This document shows, piece by piece, positions 25,740 through 37,270 of a stretch of DNA of 64,000 nt. A program made the translations under genes and the position numbers. The notes under the pieces were generated by a model. That model had not been told where the DNA came from. It did no database searches and saw only the letters and a list, made by a program, of their open reading frames with translations. The DNA is from Lumbricus rubellus (Eukaryota; Annelida; Clitellata; Crassiclitellata; Lumbricidae): positions 50,139,262 to 50,203,261 of the forward strand of contig OX243812.1 of NCBI GenBank assembly GCA_945859605.1, in the 5' to 3' direction. Within the stretch, counting starts at the first letter, position 1; every line of letters starts with the position of its first letter.

Positions 25740-27050
25740 AAGATTTTATTCTATTATCCTTTAAATTATTATTTTTGAGGACACTAATATTCCGTTATCA
25801 TTCTTTACCTTTAGCCTTATTTATTTTAGGAAATTATCTGACTGCCCAATATCAATCAATCAATCAATCAAACAATCAATCAATCAATCAATCAAAAAAC
25901 GGTGGGTGCCCTCCATAAAAGTGGTATAACTTTTGTTCGGTTTGAAATATTTTGATGAAATTTGGCCATCATGATTGTGTAAATATGAATTGTCGTTAAG
26001 ACTGTAAAACTTCATTTCGAAATTATAACTTTTGGCCAAGATATTGTCAACAAACCTAGGGAAGGTCTTGTAGGCGCACCCTGTATATAGTCAATGGGCC
26101 TGTATTGGGATTACCCTACAGGAATAGATAAGAAAAGATTATTTATACCCAGTTGTCAAGTATATAGAGTGATACCAGTGTGCTCAGTTAGGCATAGACC
26201 TGTAGTGCGAGGTGAAATAACACTCTATACTAAAAAATTAGGACGCAAAAGGAGACCCAAAAGGAAGGAAATCCCGCTAAATAGGGTCCACAAGAAACTA
26301 TGAAGACTTTTAATTAATACACACCACAATTTGATATAAAAAAGCAACAGGAGATGAGACAATTAAGTCACACTTATCTCATAAAATATAAGGGGCAGGC
26401 ACATCAATACAGTAGGTTTTGTGGCAGACTATTCCATAATAGTGGACCCTACATTTTATATACAGATATATATATATATATCACACACACACATACATAC
26501 AACACACACATTCAATGCAAAGGGAGCACATTTAAAATAATTTGATAACTAATGTAATATAAGTTATGGGTAACTATTAGCCATTTTCGTTGGTTTATTT
26601 TAAATAGGTTAATGTTAGGAGAGGCCTTTAGGTTTTGTGGCAGACTATTCCATAATAGTGGACCCTACACTTTATATACACTTTATATCACACACACACA
26701 CACGCACACACACACACACACATTCTGTATAAAGCAATATTGCAGAGCCAGTTGGCAGCATTTGTGAGAGTTAATATGTTGGAATTGGTAGACTTTTCCT
26801 TCAAGAGAATAGCAAAACGTTCAAGTAAATGCTGAAAAGTTTATTTGTATCCAGGAAATTCAGTTTCTTGTAAAGTGTGCGTGCGGTATTCGTGCTATTT
26901 GAGCTATACCTTAGCAAAAGAAACTTCTATTAATTGAAAAATAAATGTGCAAGACAACTCTTTGAAATGCGTCAGCAGGTTTTGTTCATTTTCGCATGAC
27001 ACTCATCCGCGCTCCAATTAGATCGCCACTCAAGCCCAGGTCTTCCAAGA
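25740..27050. other. Gene-free stretch with short repeats
   Basis: Contains (AATC)n at 25852-25893, a mariner-like end (GCGCACCCTGTATA near 26080), two copies of a ~55-bp unit (GCAGACTATTCCATAATAGTGGACCCTACA at about 26425 and 26640), (CA)n near 26490 and 26690-26720. A 69-aa frame at 26094-26303 has no recognisable features. Confidence 0.6.
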
Positions 27051-27059
27051 TTCGCCATT

Positions 27060-29463
27060 GAGGTCCAAAGCCTTTCTGCTTTGAGCAAGTAAGACAGGCA
27101 ATAATTATAATAATCGTTGAACCACAATCCTGCATTGTAGTAACTGGAGCAGTCGGTGACAGCTGCGTTGTCGTTGTCTGCATCTGAAGTTGAGAGCCGA
27201 CTCCATCATGGTACCATTGGTACCATGGGCGGAGACCTAGGAGGGGACAGGGGGACGGTCCCCCCAATAAAAGTGTTGGGGGACGGCCCATGTATTGGTC
27301 CACCCAATAGTTGAGCGTCAAGACAAAAAAAGTAATTCAAATTTTTGTTGGCAGTGAAAATAGACATTTTTCTAGGCTTTTTTAAAAAGGTCATAAACTT
27401 TTAATTTTTTGGGGCGTCGAAAATAGACATTTCGTGACCTTTTTTTGGCTGGATAACTAAAAAAGGTCATCAACTTTTTGGGCGGTGAAAATAGAAATAT
27501 TTCCAGACTTTTTGGCTGGATGACTAAAAAAACGAAAACACAAAAAAGGTCATCAACTTTTTGGCGGTGAAAATAGGAAATTTTTCCGTGGCGTCAGAAA
27601 TGTTTCGTCCCTCAAAAAATATCTCGCTTCTTTCCTTCGACCACTCGTTCGTCCCCCCCCCCCCCACCTCCCAAATCTCCGCCCATGATTGGTACCCGCC
27701 GTCTGGCGGACCTTTAGCCGTCAGCGAATCGCCGGCATATTCGCTATACCCCGAGACGTGAAGAGTGTATTTGTTGTCCTCCGAATCAACAGAAAATGAG
27801 TCATAATCATCGTAGAATAGAGTACCGTTTGTGAAAAACTGCAACAAAGTAAAATGTAAGTTACTTTCTGAAGAGCTTAAACTACGATATTATTCAAGAT
27901 CCGTCGTTTTCTTCATCGCCTTTACAAAACATTGGAAATTGTTGCACAGATTTTGCCGATTCGAATCACGGAATTGATTCACTCCATAGCTACGATTCTT
28001 ACTCTATAGTAGTCCGTATTTAAATTTCATAGTGACGCCATAATAGGCCTAATTATAGAGTATGATCTTCCACACGCGGACCATCCCACGAGCCTCACAT
28101 GGTGGGTTTTTAGGTAAACGCGACAGTTTGGGGTCCAACCGAGCAGCCTCTCTCGATACTGCTAGCAAATAAATGAGATAAAAATGGTCATCTACAATAA
28201 TTATGGTGTACGGTAAGTAAAGATTGTAGTATTTAATTCCGGAAATGTTTTTCTGTTGGTTGTTTTCTGAGGGATAAAGTAGACCTAAACTGTAAAAACC
28301 ATGCCCCTTGTTGCCCACCTGGAAAAGCGACACCTATTTCTAACAAATAGGCCTAGTTTCTAATTACCCGACTTTATCGGATACCCCGTTCTGCTTCTCG
28401 TCCTATTGGACACATCCCGAAGTAGGCCTCTGTCTAAGCATACATGCGGGACACACTGCTTGTGACACACATGACTCCCAGTCATGTATAATGTATCTCC
28501 CACAGGATAGCTGCTCTGGTCTGGAAAATGGAGATGCCTTCTTGGCAGCGCCCTTGTCAATGTGCTTTGTCGGACACAGCTGCTGGCCATCGAACCATTC
28601 ATTCTTCTGCTATTGGGGAGCTTCTGCAACTTCCTAGAGCAATCATCATTTCAATTAAGCATTGGCAGCGTCGCGCATTCTCGATTGTTGATCCATCTAC
28701 TTGGAATGACTTCGTAGTCATCGCCATCTCTGTCTGGCTTTCTGTCTGTGTCTCTTTCGATTTTCAGCATGAACCAATTTTAGCATCACTCAAATATCCT
28801 TAGGCCTCTAATGCATAGCAACCTCCACACTGCTCTAAGTTGCTTTTTACTGTTTCAACAAGGCGAATTAAGGGTTCTTCGTCCATTTTCGTGGTTTTAA
28901 ACACCACTCCCCACTCACAAATTTTGCAGTGCAGAATACAAAATTTTTCGATTATGAGTCGTAATATTAAAAGCGTTAACTTCGACCTTTGAAAACATCA
29001 CTCTAAAAGTCTAAAGCTACATGTACACGTATACTATAGATGTGTGACGAAAACTCACGAGCGCTACGTCGTGACAGACGGGTTGTTCAAAGATTCTCTG
29101 TTACACTAATTAGCCATCGAGGAAGAAGAATTAATTATCTATGACCTGGTTTATCTGCTGAAGAAACTGCGATGACTAAGTAAATCCACTAATTGAAACT
29201 ATACCTCTATGCGAAGTTTACGAGGAACTTTGGTGGTCATAAGATGTATTGCCTCGTTTCCGAGCCAGAACTCCTTCTGTAGTCCCAACTCTCCAAATCC
29301 ATCCTTATATGCGGTCCAGTTTCGGTTGAAGTCGAGGCTGAAGTCAAAGCGTTGCATTATGACTATCCAACCATTAGATGGCGGTGGCAGCGGAATGCGA
29401 GTTTGTCCCAAGTCAGCGGAAGCGCGTCCCAAGTTGATACCACGACCTTTGACTGGAACCCCT
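27060..29463 (-). pseudogene. Fibrinogen-domain (FReD) gene remnant
   Basis: A minus-strand exon at 29207-29463 has a good acceptor and a GTATAG donor. It encodes NGWIVIMQRFDFSLDFNRNW and YKDGFGELGLQKEFWLGNE, the classic first half of a fibrinogen C-terminal domain. The next exon starts at about 27838 after a TTGTTGCAG acceptor, with YTLHVSGYSEYAGDSL, then (beyond the hAT MITE at 27224-27687) SDADNDNAAVTDCSSYYNAG, the Ca-binding and disulphide region. The exon is interrupted by the MITE and needs at least one frame change near 27170, so it is probably not functional. FReD proteins are secreted lectin-like recognition molecules. Upstream exons with a signal peptide were not found. Confidence 0.75.
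27224..27687. mobile_element. hAT MITE (464 bp) inside FReD exon
   Basis: The termini CATGGGCGGAGA...TCTCCGCCCATG are flanked by a perfect 8-bp duplication ATTGGTAC (27216-27223, 27688-27695). Internally it has several GGTCATCAACTTTTTGG repeats, as does the MITE at 6006-6282. Removing it rejoins the fibrinogen exon. Confidence 0.88.
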
Positions 29464-29598
29464 GCACAAGATAAAGAACGCTTTAGAAGATGTGGTGCAA
29501 TCTTTCAAACTCCCGACTCAAACGAGCGGGAACAGAACAGAAAGTCTCAAAAGTTGATTTAATATCTCACCTAGCAACGTATTATACAGTTAGTTAGA

Positions 29599-29950
29599 AT
29601 GCATGTAGCAATCGGGACTGTGCCGGACATAATCTACAGCTTCATACGAGCATCTAACATCACAAAACGCAGGTGCTTCTCAGCGGAAAAAGCAGCTTGC
29701 AATAAAACATGCAAATATGCCGCCATCTTACAGTCGCATCATTTTGTTCCTGTGGCCATCGAAACCGAAGGACGCTGGCACTCCGAGTCCCTGGAATTCG
29801 CTCAAGAGCTAGGAGATATGATTTCTATAGCGACTGGTGACCAGAGAGAAACGAAACATCTTCTCCAGCGCATTTCAATCGCGCTCCAAATAGGAAATTC
29901 GTTGTCCGTGTTGGACACGACCGAAGCCGGGAGAGTGGCGGAGAAAGCCG
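29599..29950 (+). pseudogene. 3' fragment of the R2-like LINE (endonuclease end)
   Basis: The peptide QSHHFVPVAIETEGRWHSES and what follows (SLEFAQELG, RISIALQIGNSLSVL) are a diverged copy of the C-terminal 110 residues of the ORF at 30836-32488. It is a 5'-truncated insertion on the same strand. Confidence 0.75.
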
Positions 29951-30039
29951 CCACAAGGAAACTTAGGCAATATTTGGACCTCCAAAGGTATAGCCTAATA
30001 TCTTTTCGTCCCGGTAGCCGTGGAAACAATGGGCCCCAT

Positions 30040-30835
30040 CAACAATTAACGAGGGTCTCGCCTTTGTGTCCGTGATCTTCTTCTTTTCCTTCTGGCTAGG
30101 ATTAATCCCTCGCTGAGGAGGGGTCAGCCACTCGGATTCTTTGTCTCCATGCATGTTGTTTTGTCGAACGAATCCATTGAAAACATTTGAGGCGTGATTT
30201 TCCTGACCAGATGCCCTTTCTGACTTCAACCACAGTTATCGGCTGTGGACCTAGCCTTTGGTGGTCACCAACCCGCAAGGCAGCGGGGGCCACATGCTTA
30301 TTTGATGGCGGCATGGACTCACCATGTCACAGGGCCGTCTGAGGGCATCTGCAGTTTTTAAATGTGAGACAAGGTGCCACCCTTGTCCCACGCTGCGCCC
30401 TGTTAGCCCTGCCGCTGTTGGTCCGCGACTGCTTATTCGTCAGGTTTGACCCTGCTTATTTCGCAGCTAACCTCTATATCTAGAGGCCATTCCACTATCC
30501 GCCACCTGTGGACGTGTGTGGTAGCAGCCAGCTCTGCCCTAGCCACAATTTGTGTCCGTGATCGGTCGCCGGCTATCAAGGATCTCTGGAGATTTGCGAG
30601 AAACAGGATATCTGTTTCAGAACATCTAGGTTATACGATCCAACGCTTGCCTACCTAGTTGCCTACCAGCTAGGCACCTTAGCTGGATTACCCGGGGTCA
30701 CGGTCCGGCCGCCTTAAGAAAACTGAAATTAATCTTCGAAAACTTCATCGAAAACTAAAACTTACATTCCGATGATGACGATGATGATAATAATAATAAT
30801 AATAATAATAATTATGATTGCCTACCTAGTTATAT
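30040..30835. other. No gene recognised; repeat-like
   Basis: Contains GTGACCCCTCCTCAGCGAGG-type repeat sequence near 30100 (minus sense), a GC-rich block at 30330-30430, and (AAT)n at 30785-30812 directly before the truncated LINE. No coding evidence. Confidence 0.4.
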
Positions 30836-32488
30836 GTGTTTGATAATTATGCATACGCTCCACAGCTACAGACTAGACAGCACACTATCCTTTCTGAAGA
30901 AGGCACTCAACAAGGTGACCCGTTAGGACCACTGGAGTTCTGCCTTACGATACACCCACTACTTGAGAGTCTTATTACCCCGTTAAATATCGGTTACATG
31001 GACGATATTACTCTTGCTGGACCAATCGATGAAGTGGAGCGCGACATCAGCTTGATAGAGAGGCAGGCACACATGTATGGTCTACAACTGAATCGGGCAA
31101 AGTGCGAGGCTTCATTTAACGGTGACGTTGAAACACACAAGAACAAGGCCTTTGCTGAGTTCGAAATTGTCGCCTGTGAAGACCTGACATTGCTTGGAGC
31201 TCCACTGTTGCCAGGCAGGGCCGTCGAGAAATCTATCCAGAAAAAGATTAACGATCTGACGAAAGTCATCACACGGCTTGAACTGCTTCACCCACACGAT
31301 TCATTCACCCTGTTGAAGAGCAGCTTAAGCATACCGAAGCTGCTGTACACACTGAGAACATCAGCTTGCTTCTTATATAGAAGTTTTCTACACGACTTCG
31401 ATGAAGCATTGAGGACAGGTCTTTGTAACCTCCTCAATATTGACATGAATGATGATCAATGGATCCAGGCGTCGTTACCAGTGAGAAACGGCGGTCTTGG
31501 GATTCGTAGTGCCGAAATGCTGGCAACTTCCGCCTTTTTGGCATCAGCCGCTGGCACTCGAAGCCTCCAAGACCAAATGTTACTCGCTGTCTCCGTAACT
31601 TCTACCGATCCATTGGTTGAAGAAGCCTCTAGTTCTTGGATGTCGAATTCGAACGCACCTCCTCCCACTGAGCTGAAAGCTTATATACAAAGAGAATGGG
31701 ACGCAGCGGTGATTTCGCATGCATTTCAAGAACTCACAGAAAGAACCACAGATCCCGCTTCTAAATCTCGATTGCTAGCCGTACAATCGCCACATTCAGG
31801 AGATTGGCTTCACGCTCTACCCATTACGGCAGCTGGATTGCGGATGACGGGAGAGGTGTTGAGAGTTGCAGTAGGCATTCGTCTAGGCACCGTGCTTTGT
31901 GAACAACATATGTGTAAATGTGGTGCCAGAGTAGAATCCGTAGGTCATCATGGATTCTCCTGTCCTAAAGGTGCTGGAAGACACCAACGCCATGCAATGA
32001 TAAACGATGTGATATGGCGAGCGATGACGAGAGCCAAAATACCGGCCATCAAAGAACCTACTGGTCTTTCCAGAACCGATGGTAAAAGACCAGATGGAGT
32101 TACCATAATACCCTGGTCGAGAGGTCGTTGCCTTGCTTGGGACGTCACTGTGCCGGACACGTTTGCAGCTTCGTACGTACATCTAACAGCGGAAAACGCA
32201 GGTGCAGCAGCGGAGAAAGCAGCTCGAAATAAGACCAGTAAATACGCTGTCATCTCGCAGTCGCATCACTTCGTTCCTGTGGCCATCGAAACCGGAGGAA
32301 GTTGGCACTCCGAGTCCCTGGAATTCGTTCAAGAGTTGGGAGGCAGAATTTCGATGTCGACCGGTGACCAGAGAGAGTCCAACCATCTGCTCCAGCGCAT
32401 TTCAGTCGCGCTCCAAGTAGGAAATTCGTTGTCTGTTTTGGGCACGACAGAACTTATCGGCCAAGACACTGAGAGGCCAAGGACCTAA
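30836..32488 (+). pseudogene. R2-like non-LTR retrotransposon ORF, 5'-truncated (RT + restriction-like endonuclease)
   Basis: The open frame of 550 aa begins inside the reverse transcriptase palm: EEGTQQGDPLGPLEF, then the catalytic box GYMDDITLAG. The thumb region follows (LPVRNGGLGIRSAEMLATSA), then a Cys/His cluster (CKCGARVESVGHHGFSCPKG) and a restriction-like endonuclease block (KRPDGVTIIPWSRGRCLAWD), the arrangement of R2-type LINEs. Such elements nick DNA and prime reverse transcription in place. The RT N-terminus and DNA-binding region are absent, with (AAT)n in front. The 3' end is followed by a short UTR and (AAT)n at 32545-32611. It is open to its stop, so the insertion is young, but it cannot move on its own. 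Confidence 0.85.
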
Positions 32489-32611
32489 TGTTTGAAACGA
32501 TTATTTACTCGTCTGTACATGATTGCGTCAGTTTTTGAAGAAATAAATGTGTTATAATAATAATAATAATAATAATAAAAATAATAATAGTAATAATAAT
32601 AATAATAATAA

Positions 32612-32830
32612 GGGCGCTGGACTGGCCTGTTCAGTCTCCGGTTTGGAATCCGATTGAGAATTTCTGGCTCAAAATAGCCTTAAATATATCAAATAGACAT
32701 CCTACCAGTAATTGCGAGCTGATCAGTGACTCGCTCATCGCCATCTAGCACCGCGTCGTTACCCATGACCACTTCGTCAAGATGGTCTACTCAATGCAGA
32801 CACGGTTCAGGTTGATGATCAACATAGCTG
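32612..32830 (+). pseudogene. Tc1-type transposase C-terminal fragment
   Basis: Plus-strand reading ALDWPVQSPVWNPIENFWLK matches the WPxxSPDLNPIE block of Tc1 transposases (third catalytic residue region). An in-frame stop follows about 35 codons later. No inverted repeats were found nearby. Confidence 0.75.
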
Positions 32831-32839
32831 TCCACAAAA

Positions 32840-33537
32840 CTTCCTATCTATTCAATGCCAACTAAATGATTAGCCTATGAACGAAACATCAGACCACACA
32901 TGACCTGAGTGTTTTAACCAATCTAATAATATATTTTTAGGCTACACCAATGGCCAATGAATTACAAGATTTACGCAAAAATCCATTACCATGGCGACTT
33001 TCACGAACAAACTGGTAAAATTTAGTTCAACCTATAATCAAACGTTGATTCTAATAGCCAACGATGCTACACAAAAGTTTTATTGGGCAAATGAAAATAT
33101 GAGAGTAATAGGCTGGAAAGTAGAAAAACGAGATATTTCTAGGTGGATCCAGACTTTTGCACACCACTGTAGGCCTATAAACTTATGCTGTATTAGACTG
33201 AAAGTGACTGTGTGTCAAGATGTCGTAGTGTAAGCCTGTAAGGGATTGTGACCGATTAGAGCGTAAGGAATAGAACGAAGTGCGAAAGGTATAAGCTTAT
33301 CCCTCCCGATTGTCTTCGGTGGAGTGATTCTATTCTTCTATCCCTTTGCTGCTTCGGCCAATTCTGTTTTAATACAAGGTCAGAAACAAAGGAAATTGCA
33401 CAAATCTTGTAGGCTATAAGCTTATTATTATTATTACTATTGTGTTTTTTAAATTTAATTTTCTATGTAGTTAGTGGTTCTCGTCCTCGGTGCGTTGTGC
33501 GAACGTGCCTCTGAATGCAACTGCATTAAATCTTTGC

Positions 33538-33540
<3 letters not shown>
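32840..33540. other. Gene-free stretch
   Basis: No feature beyond a short AT-rich run near 33420. An 80-aa plus frame at 32991-33233 has no recognisable domain. Confidence 0.5.

Positions 33541-33610
<70 letters not shown>
33541..33610. repeat. (TTA)n and poly-T
   Basis: About fourteen TTA units run into about thirty T residues, consistent with the 3' tail of an inverted retroposon. Confidence 0.95.
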
Positions 33611-33612
<2 letters not shown>

Positions 33613-33723
33613 CCCGAGGTATACAGGATCCCTCAGGGACTTATCTATCGCCTAATATAAAATCACAGTCTGGAACGGCCCTATTATTATTATTATTATT
33701 AGGCTATTATTATTATTATTATT

Positions 33724-33806
33724 ATAACACATTTATTTCTTCAAAAACTGACACAATCATGTACAGACGAGTAAATAATCGTTTCAAACATTAGGTCCTT
33801 GGCCTC

Positions 33807-33809
<3 letters not shown>
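33724..33809 (-). repeat. Antisense 3' end of the R2-like LINE
   Basis: TTATTTCTTCAAAAACTGAC through AGGTCCTTGGCCTCT is the near-perfect reverse complement of 32467-32560, the 3' UTR of the R2-like LINE. It is bracketed by (TTA)n on both sides. Confidence 0.9.
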
Positions 33810-33896
<87 letters not shown>

Positions 33897-33922
33897 CATC
33901 ATCATCATCATCATCATTATCA

Positions 33923-33975
<53 letters not shown>

Positions 33976-33978
33976 AAA
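33809..33978. repeat. (ATT)n microsatellite
   Basis: About 55 ATT units with an internal (ATC)n patch at 33896-33925. It probably grew from LINE tails of the same repeat unit. Confidence 0.97.
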
Positions 33979-33983
33979 TAAAT

Positions 33984-36050
33984 TTATAACGCGCGCAAGA
34001 TCACACCGAAATGTGAATATGAGGCGCGGATAGTCAGCCGCCAGAGGAAGATGCAGTCAGAGATCCAAGTGCTTGAAAGCCAAGGAGAAGTAGTGAGTTT
34101 TAAGGCGCTTTTTGAAGGAAGGAAGTGAAATAGAGCTTCAAAGAGAGAGCGGAAGCAGCTGATTCCACTCCTTGGGTGCAGAGGAATGGAATGCACGCGA
34201 GCCCATAACAATTTTGCATCGAGGTTCAGCTCAAAGATTTGTACCCGACGAACGCAAACAACGAGGAGGAATGTAAGGAGTTAGTAGTGACTTAAGGTGG
34301 AAGGTGTGTTGGTGCTAAGGAATTTGTAGGTCAGACATGCCAATTTGAATTTTATCCTATACCGAACAGGAAGCCAGTGCAATTGATGGAGTAGGGCCGA
34401 TGAACTAGCTGGTATTGGGACGCGCAGCACTACCCGCGCTAAGGAGTTTTGGATGTGTTGTAGCCTGTTGAGCTCACTGTCCGAGAGACCCACAAAAACG
34501 GCGTTATTAGTATAATCAAGGCGAGATTATATTATAGCGCTAGTTAAGTAAGTACAGGGAAAACTTTCTATGAAAGCAATAGATCTAGGCTAATCCTTTC
34601 TTTGTTACTGAAATCGAACTTGATTCATTAGTTTGTAGACAGTTCATAATATTACTATAGGCTTTAAAAAGTGCCCTAAGGCTTAAGCACATTCTCACTG
34701 ATATTTACAATTATTAATTAATGATCGTAAATCGAAAACAGAGTTTGATCACTTTAATTAAGTATATGTGCACTTGGCGCCATTCCAGATTGCTACTCAT
34801 GAGCGCTCCCGATCACAGCGCGGACACTGAATCGGAGTTTCACGCCGAAGCGCTTAACAATTCCGAATGAAGGACTTTCCCAAGGTCTGATAAATTCTGC
34901 TGGTGACAAAGGCATGGACAAGTGTCAAAGTAGCACTATGAGAGAGAGATCTTGAAACAACTCGGAGTTGACGAAGGTGGTAGTAGCTGCGAATTGAGGT
35001 GGATTCTAACCTGCAACCCTCGTGCTGCAAGGCAATAAACATAGCCTACCCACTACATCACTGCGCCCCACTGATTAATGAAGCTGTAGAATTGCATGAT
35101 GTGATAGGGATTAGGGTGGTCCCCGATTTGGTTAAGCCTCAAAAAGAGCTGACCACCATATTCTGGGATACGCAGTCGGACTTGGTGAACCCGCTAATAA
35201 GTCGCGCGGCAACCCGGTGGACCCGCTCCATGATCTCAATCCGAACACACGAGAGACCAGCAAGTATGGAGGCGCAGTATAGTCAAGGCGGATCAGCATA
35301 AGCGCATAAACAAGAGAGACTATACGGTTTTAAATGTGAAGTATGGAGGCGCAGTAGTCAAGGCGGATCAGCATAAGCGCATGAACAAGATAGACTATAG
35401 GGTTTTAAATGTGAGGGAGCGAGCAATGACGCTGAGCTGCCGCAATTGGTTGTGCAGCAACTGCGGTACACCTGATCTATATGAGGTTCAAGATCGAGTG
35501 AGTTCAGAGTCCAATCAGAGTCCAATAGCACCCATTGGTCGCGCACCACCGAAGAAAAGTCATAGATGGGAATTGAGTTGAGATAACGTTGAGGTCGAGC
35601 TTAGCCAGCTGTTGCCCAACTAAATGAAATTAATTTTTGGGTGTTGAATCGTAGTCGGTTTGATGACGTCCAAATTGTGAGAGCCCACATTGCTCGTCGC
35701 ATGGTGCAGGCCTCCTCAATCGCTGTGAGTGGTGGGCAGTGCAGACATGCATGTGTGTCATCTGCAAACAGCTGGTTTAGCACGTCGTACCATGTCAAGA
35801 GTGTGGAAGTATAAGAAGTGTAGTGTAAGTAAAGAAAGGAGAGCCAGTACAGAGCCTTGTGGGAGACAAAATGGGGACGGGGCTCAAAGTAACCCATTTT
35901 CTGCCAGAATCACTCAGCTGGACAGGGACCCACTCAAGCGGACTGCCATACAGACCAAAACAAACAGACAGGCGTTTAATTAAGATGTTATGATCGACTG
36001 TGTCGAATTCTGCACTTCTGCACTAACGTCGGAAAGGACCTGCAGTAGAG
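33984..36050 (-). pseudogene. CR1/L2-like LINE, fragmented
   Basis: Minus-strand peptides occur in LINE order from high to low coordinates. FADDTHACLHCPPLTAIEEA (35601-35897) is the RT catalytic box region. SYYHLRQLRVVSRSLSHSAT (about 34915-35000) and LNRLQHIQNSLARVVLRVPI with LHWLPVRYRIKFKLACLTYK (34281-34493) are the conserved RT C-terminus, and 33984-34211 is the end. Many frame breaks and an intervening SINE make it non-functional. Confidence 0.75.
34770..35070 (-). repeat. Chimeric SINE carrying a LINE segment
   Basis: The flanks 34780-34890 and 34990-35065 match the SINE at 45640-45835 (GCGGACACTGAATCGGAGTT, GTGGATTC B-box region). Between them lie about 120 bp of CR1/L2-like LINE sequence (34890-34990) that the other SINE lacks. 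Confidence 0.6.
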
Positions 36051-36489
36051 TCACAGGAGAAATACTGTCCGAAAACAACAAGAAAGTGCCATTAAAGTGT
36101 TATTGCTTTCCGTGCTAATTGTGCCTTCGATCACTGATGTATTGAAGATAATTTAAGTTTATTTTTTATATAATAAAAACAATAAATAAAAAAGTAGCTC
36201 CTATTCGTAGAAATATTCCATCCTTGTATAATTAATAAGAATTCTCCACCTTAAGCCATCGTCATAGTTCTTTTATATAATTAATATTAACAAAATTGAT
36301 AATTATATTAATACTATTATTGTATTAAATTTCTATTCAAATGTTTAGTTTGGTCTAAGATGCCTAAACGCTGCAAATTGACTTACGGAATGCGGCTGCT
36401 GCTACGAGCATCAGAAGAAGCGACAGCGAAGGCGACATCATCATTCTTTCTTCGGTTCTTTCTCTCCCGCCCAAGTAGCGAATGCTCTG

Positions 36490-36900
36490 AGTAGAGGGAG
36501 AAGGAGAGTATGACTATCACTTCTAGGAACGTCGCCAGCGACGACTTTGAGGAAACGCGCCGGCGGCGCATTCTAGGCCACGCCTCCTAGGCTTCTAGGG
36601 CTTCTAGGCCACGCCCACCCAGGCTGCTAGGCTATTACGTCATACCTAATTAGCATACAGGCTAGTAGACGACTTCCAGGAACGGTCTACCTGGCTACTA
36701 GCACTTCTAGGGCACGCCTACCTAGGCTACTAGCGCGTCTAGGCAATGGGCTATAGGCTAACATTAGCGCGCTTCTAGGGCACGCCTTCTCGGCTTGTAG
36801 CGCTTCCAGGAACCCTAATTTATTATGCTAATATGCTAATTACCTAGCACACACGAGCTGTGGCGCTATCCCAGGAAACGACGACCAATCAGAGAGCGAG
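36490..36900. repeat. Left terminal inverted repeat, compact Polinton
   Basis: Nearly identical to the reverse complement of 44561-44978, with a few substitutions and one short indel (a duplicated TTCTAGGC near 36575). It is rich in CTTCTAGG-type words. Confidence 0.93.
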
Positions 36901-37041
36901 AATTTCATTAGCCCAGGAATATGCGGCCAATCAGCGAGCGAGAACCTTGCTAGCCCAGGAAGCGGCAGCCAATCAGCGAGCGAGAATTTTAATATCCCAG
37001 GAATATGTGACCAATCAGAAAGCGAGAATTTTAATAGAAGA
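36870..37041. repeat. 42-bp tandem repeat (4 units) with CCAAT boxes
   Basis: Four units start CCCAGGAA and each has (C)CAATCAG followed by AGCGAGAA. The spacing is 42 bp (36870, 36912, 36954, 36996). The right inverted repeat has one to two related units. Located between the left repeat and the PolB 3' end. Confidence 0.85.
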
Positions 37042-37270
37042 ATTTTAATTTGACAATTTCTAAGTACGAAAGAACAAACACAGAAGATTTTAACTTTTCT
37101 TCCAACACAAACCTTTATTCAATCAATACACAATATGTTTATGCAATAATAATGTTCTACGCTTTTCGCAAAGTCCAAGTTGTCATAGTGTCCATTTTGT
37201 TAGAATGTACGATTGCGCAATAACTTGCGCGATTATGCATTACCTTAACATATTTACACAGTCCAAATAT
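37042..37270. other. PolB 3' flank
   Basis: AT-rich, no gene. One TTTCTAAGTAC motif at about 37055 matches the array at 40690-40945. Confidence 0.5.

Noticed and set aside
33741..33981. Poly-isoleucine ORFs
   Set aside because: Translation of (ATT)n.
36870..37041. CRISPR-like array
   Set aside because: Direct tandem repeats without unique spacers, in animal DNA.
36860..37048. 62-aa ORF with 14-residue repeats
   Set aside because: Created by the 42-bp tandem repeat in non-coding subterminal DNA; not conserved in the right end.
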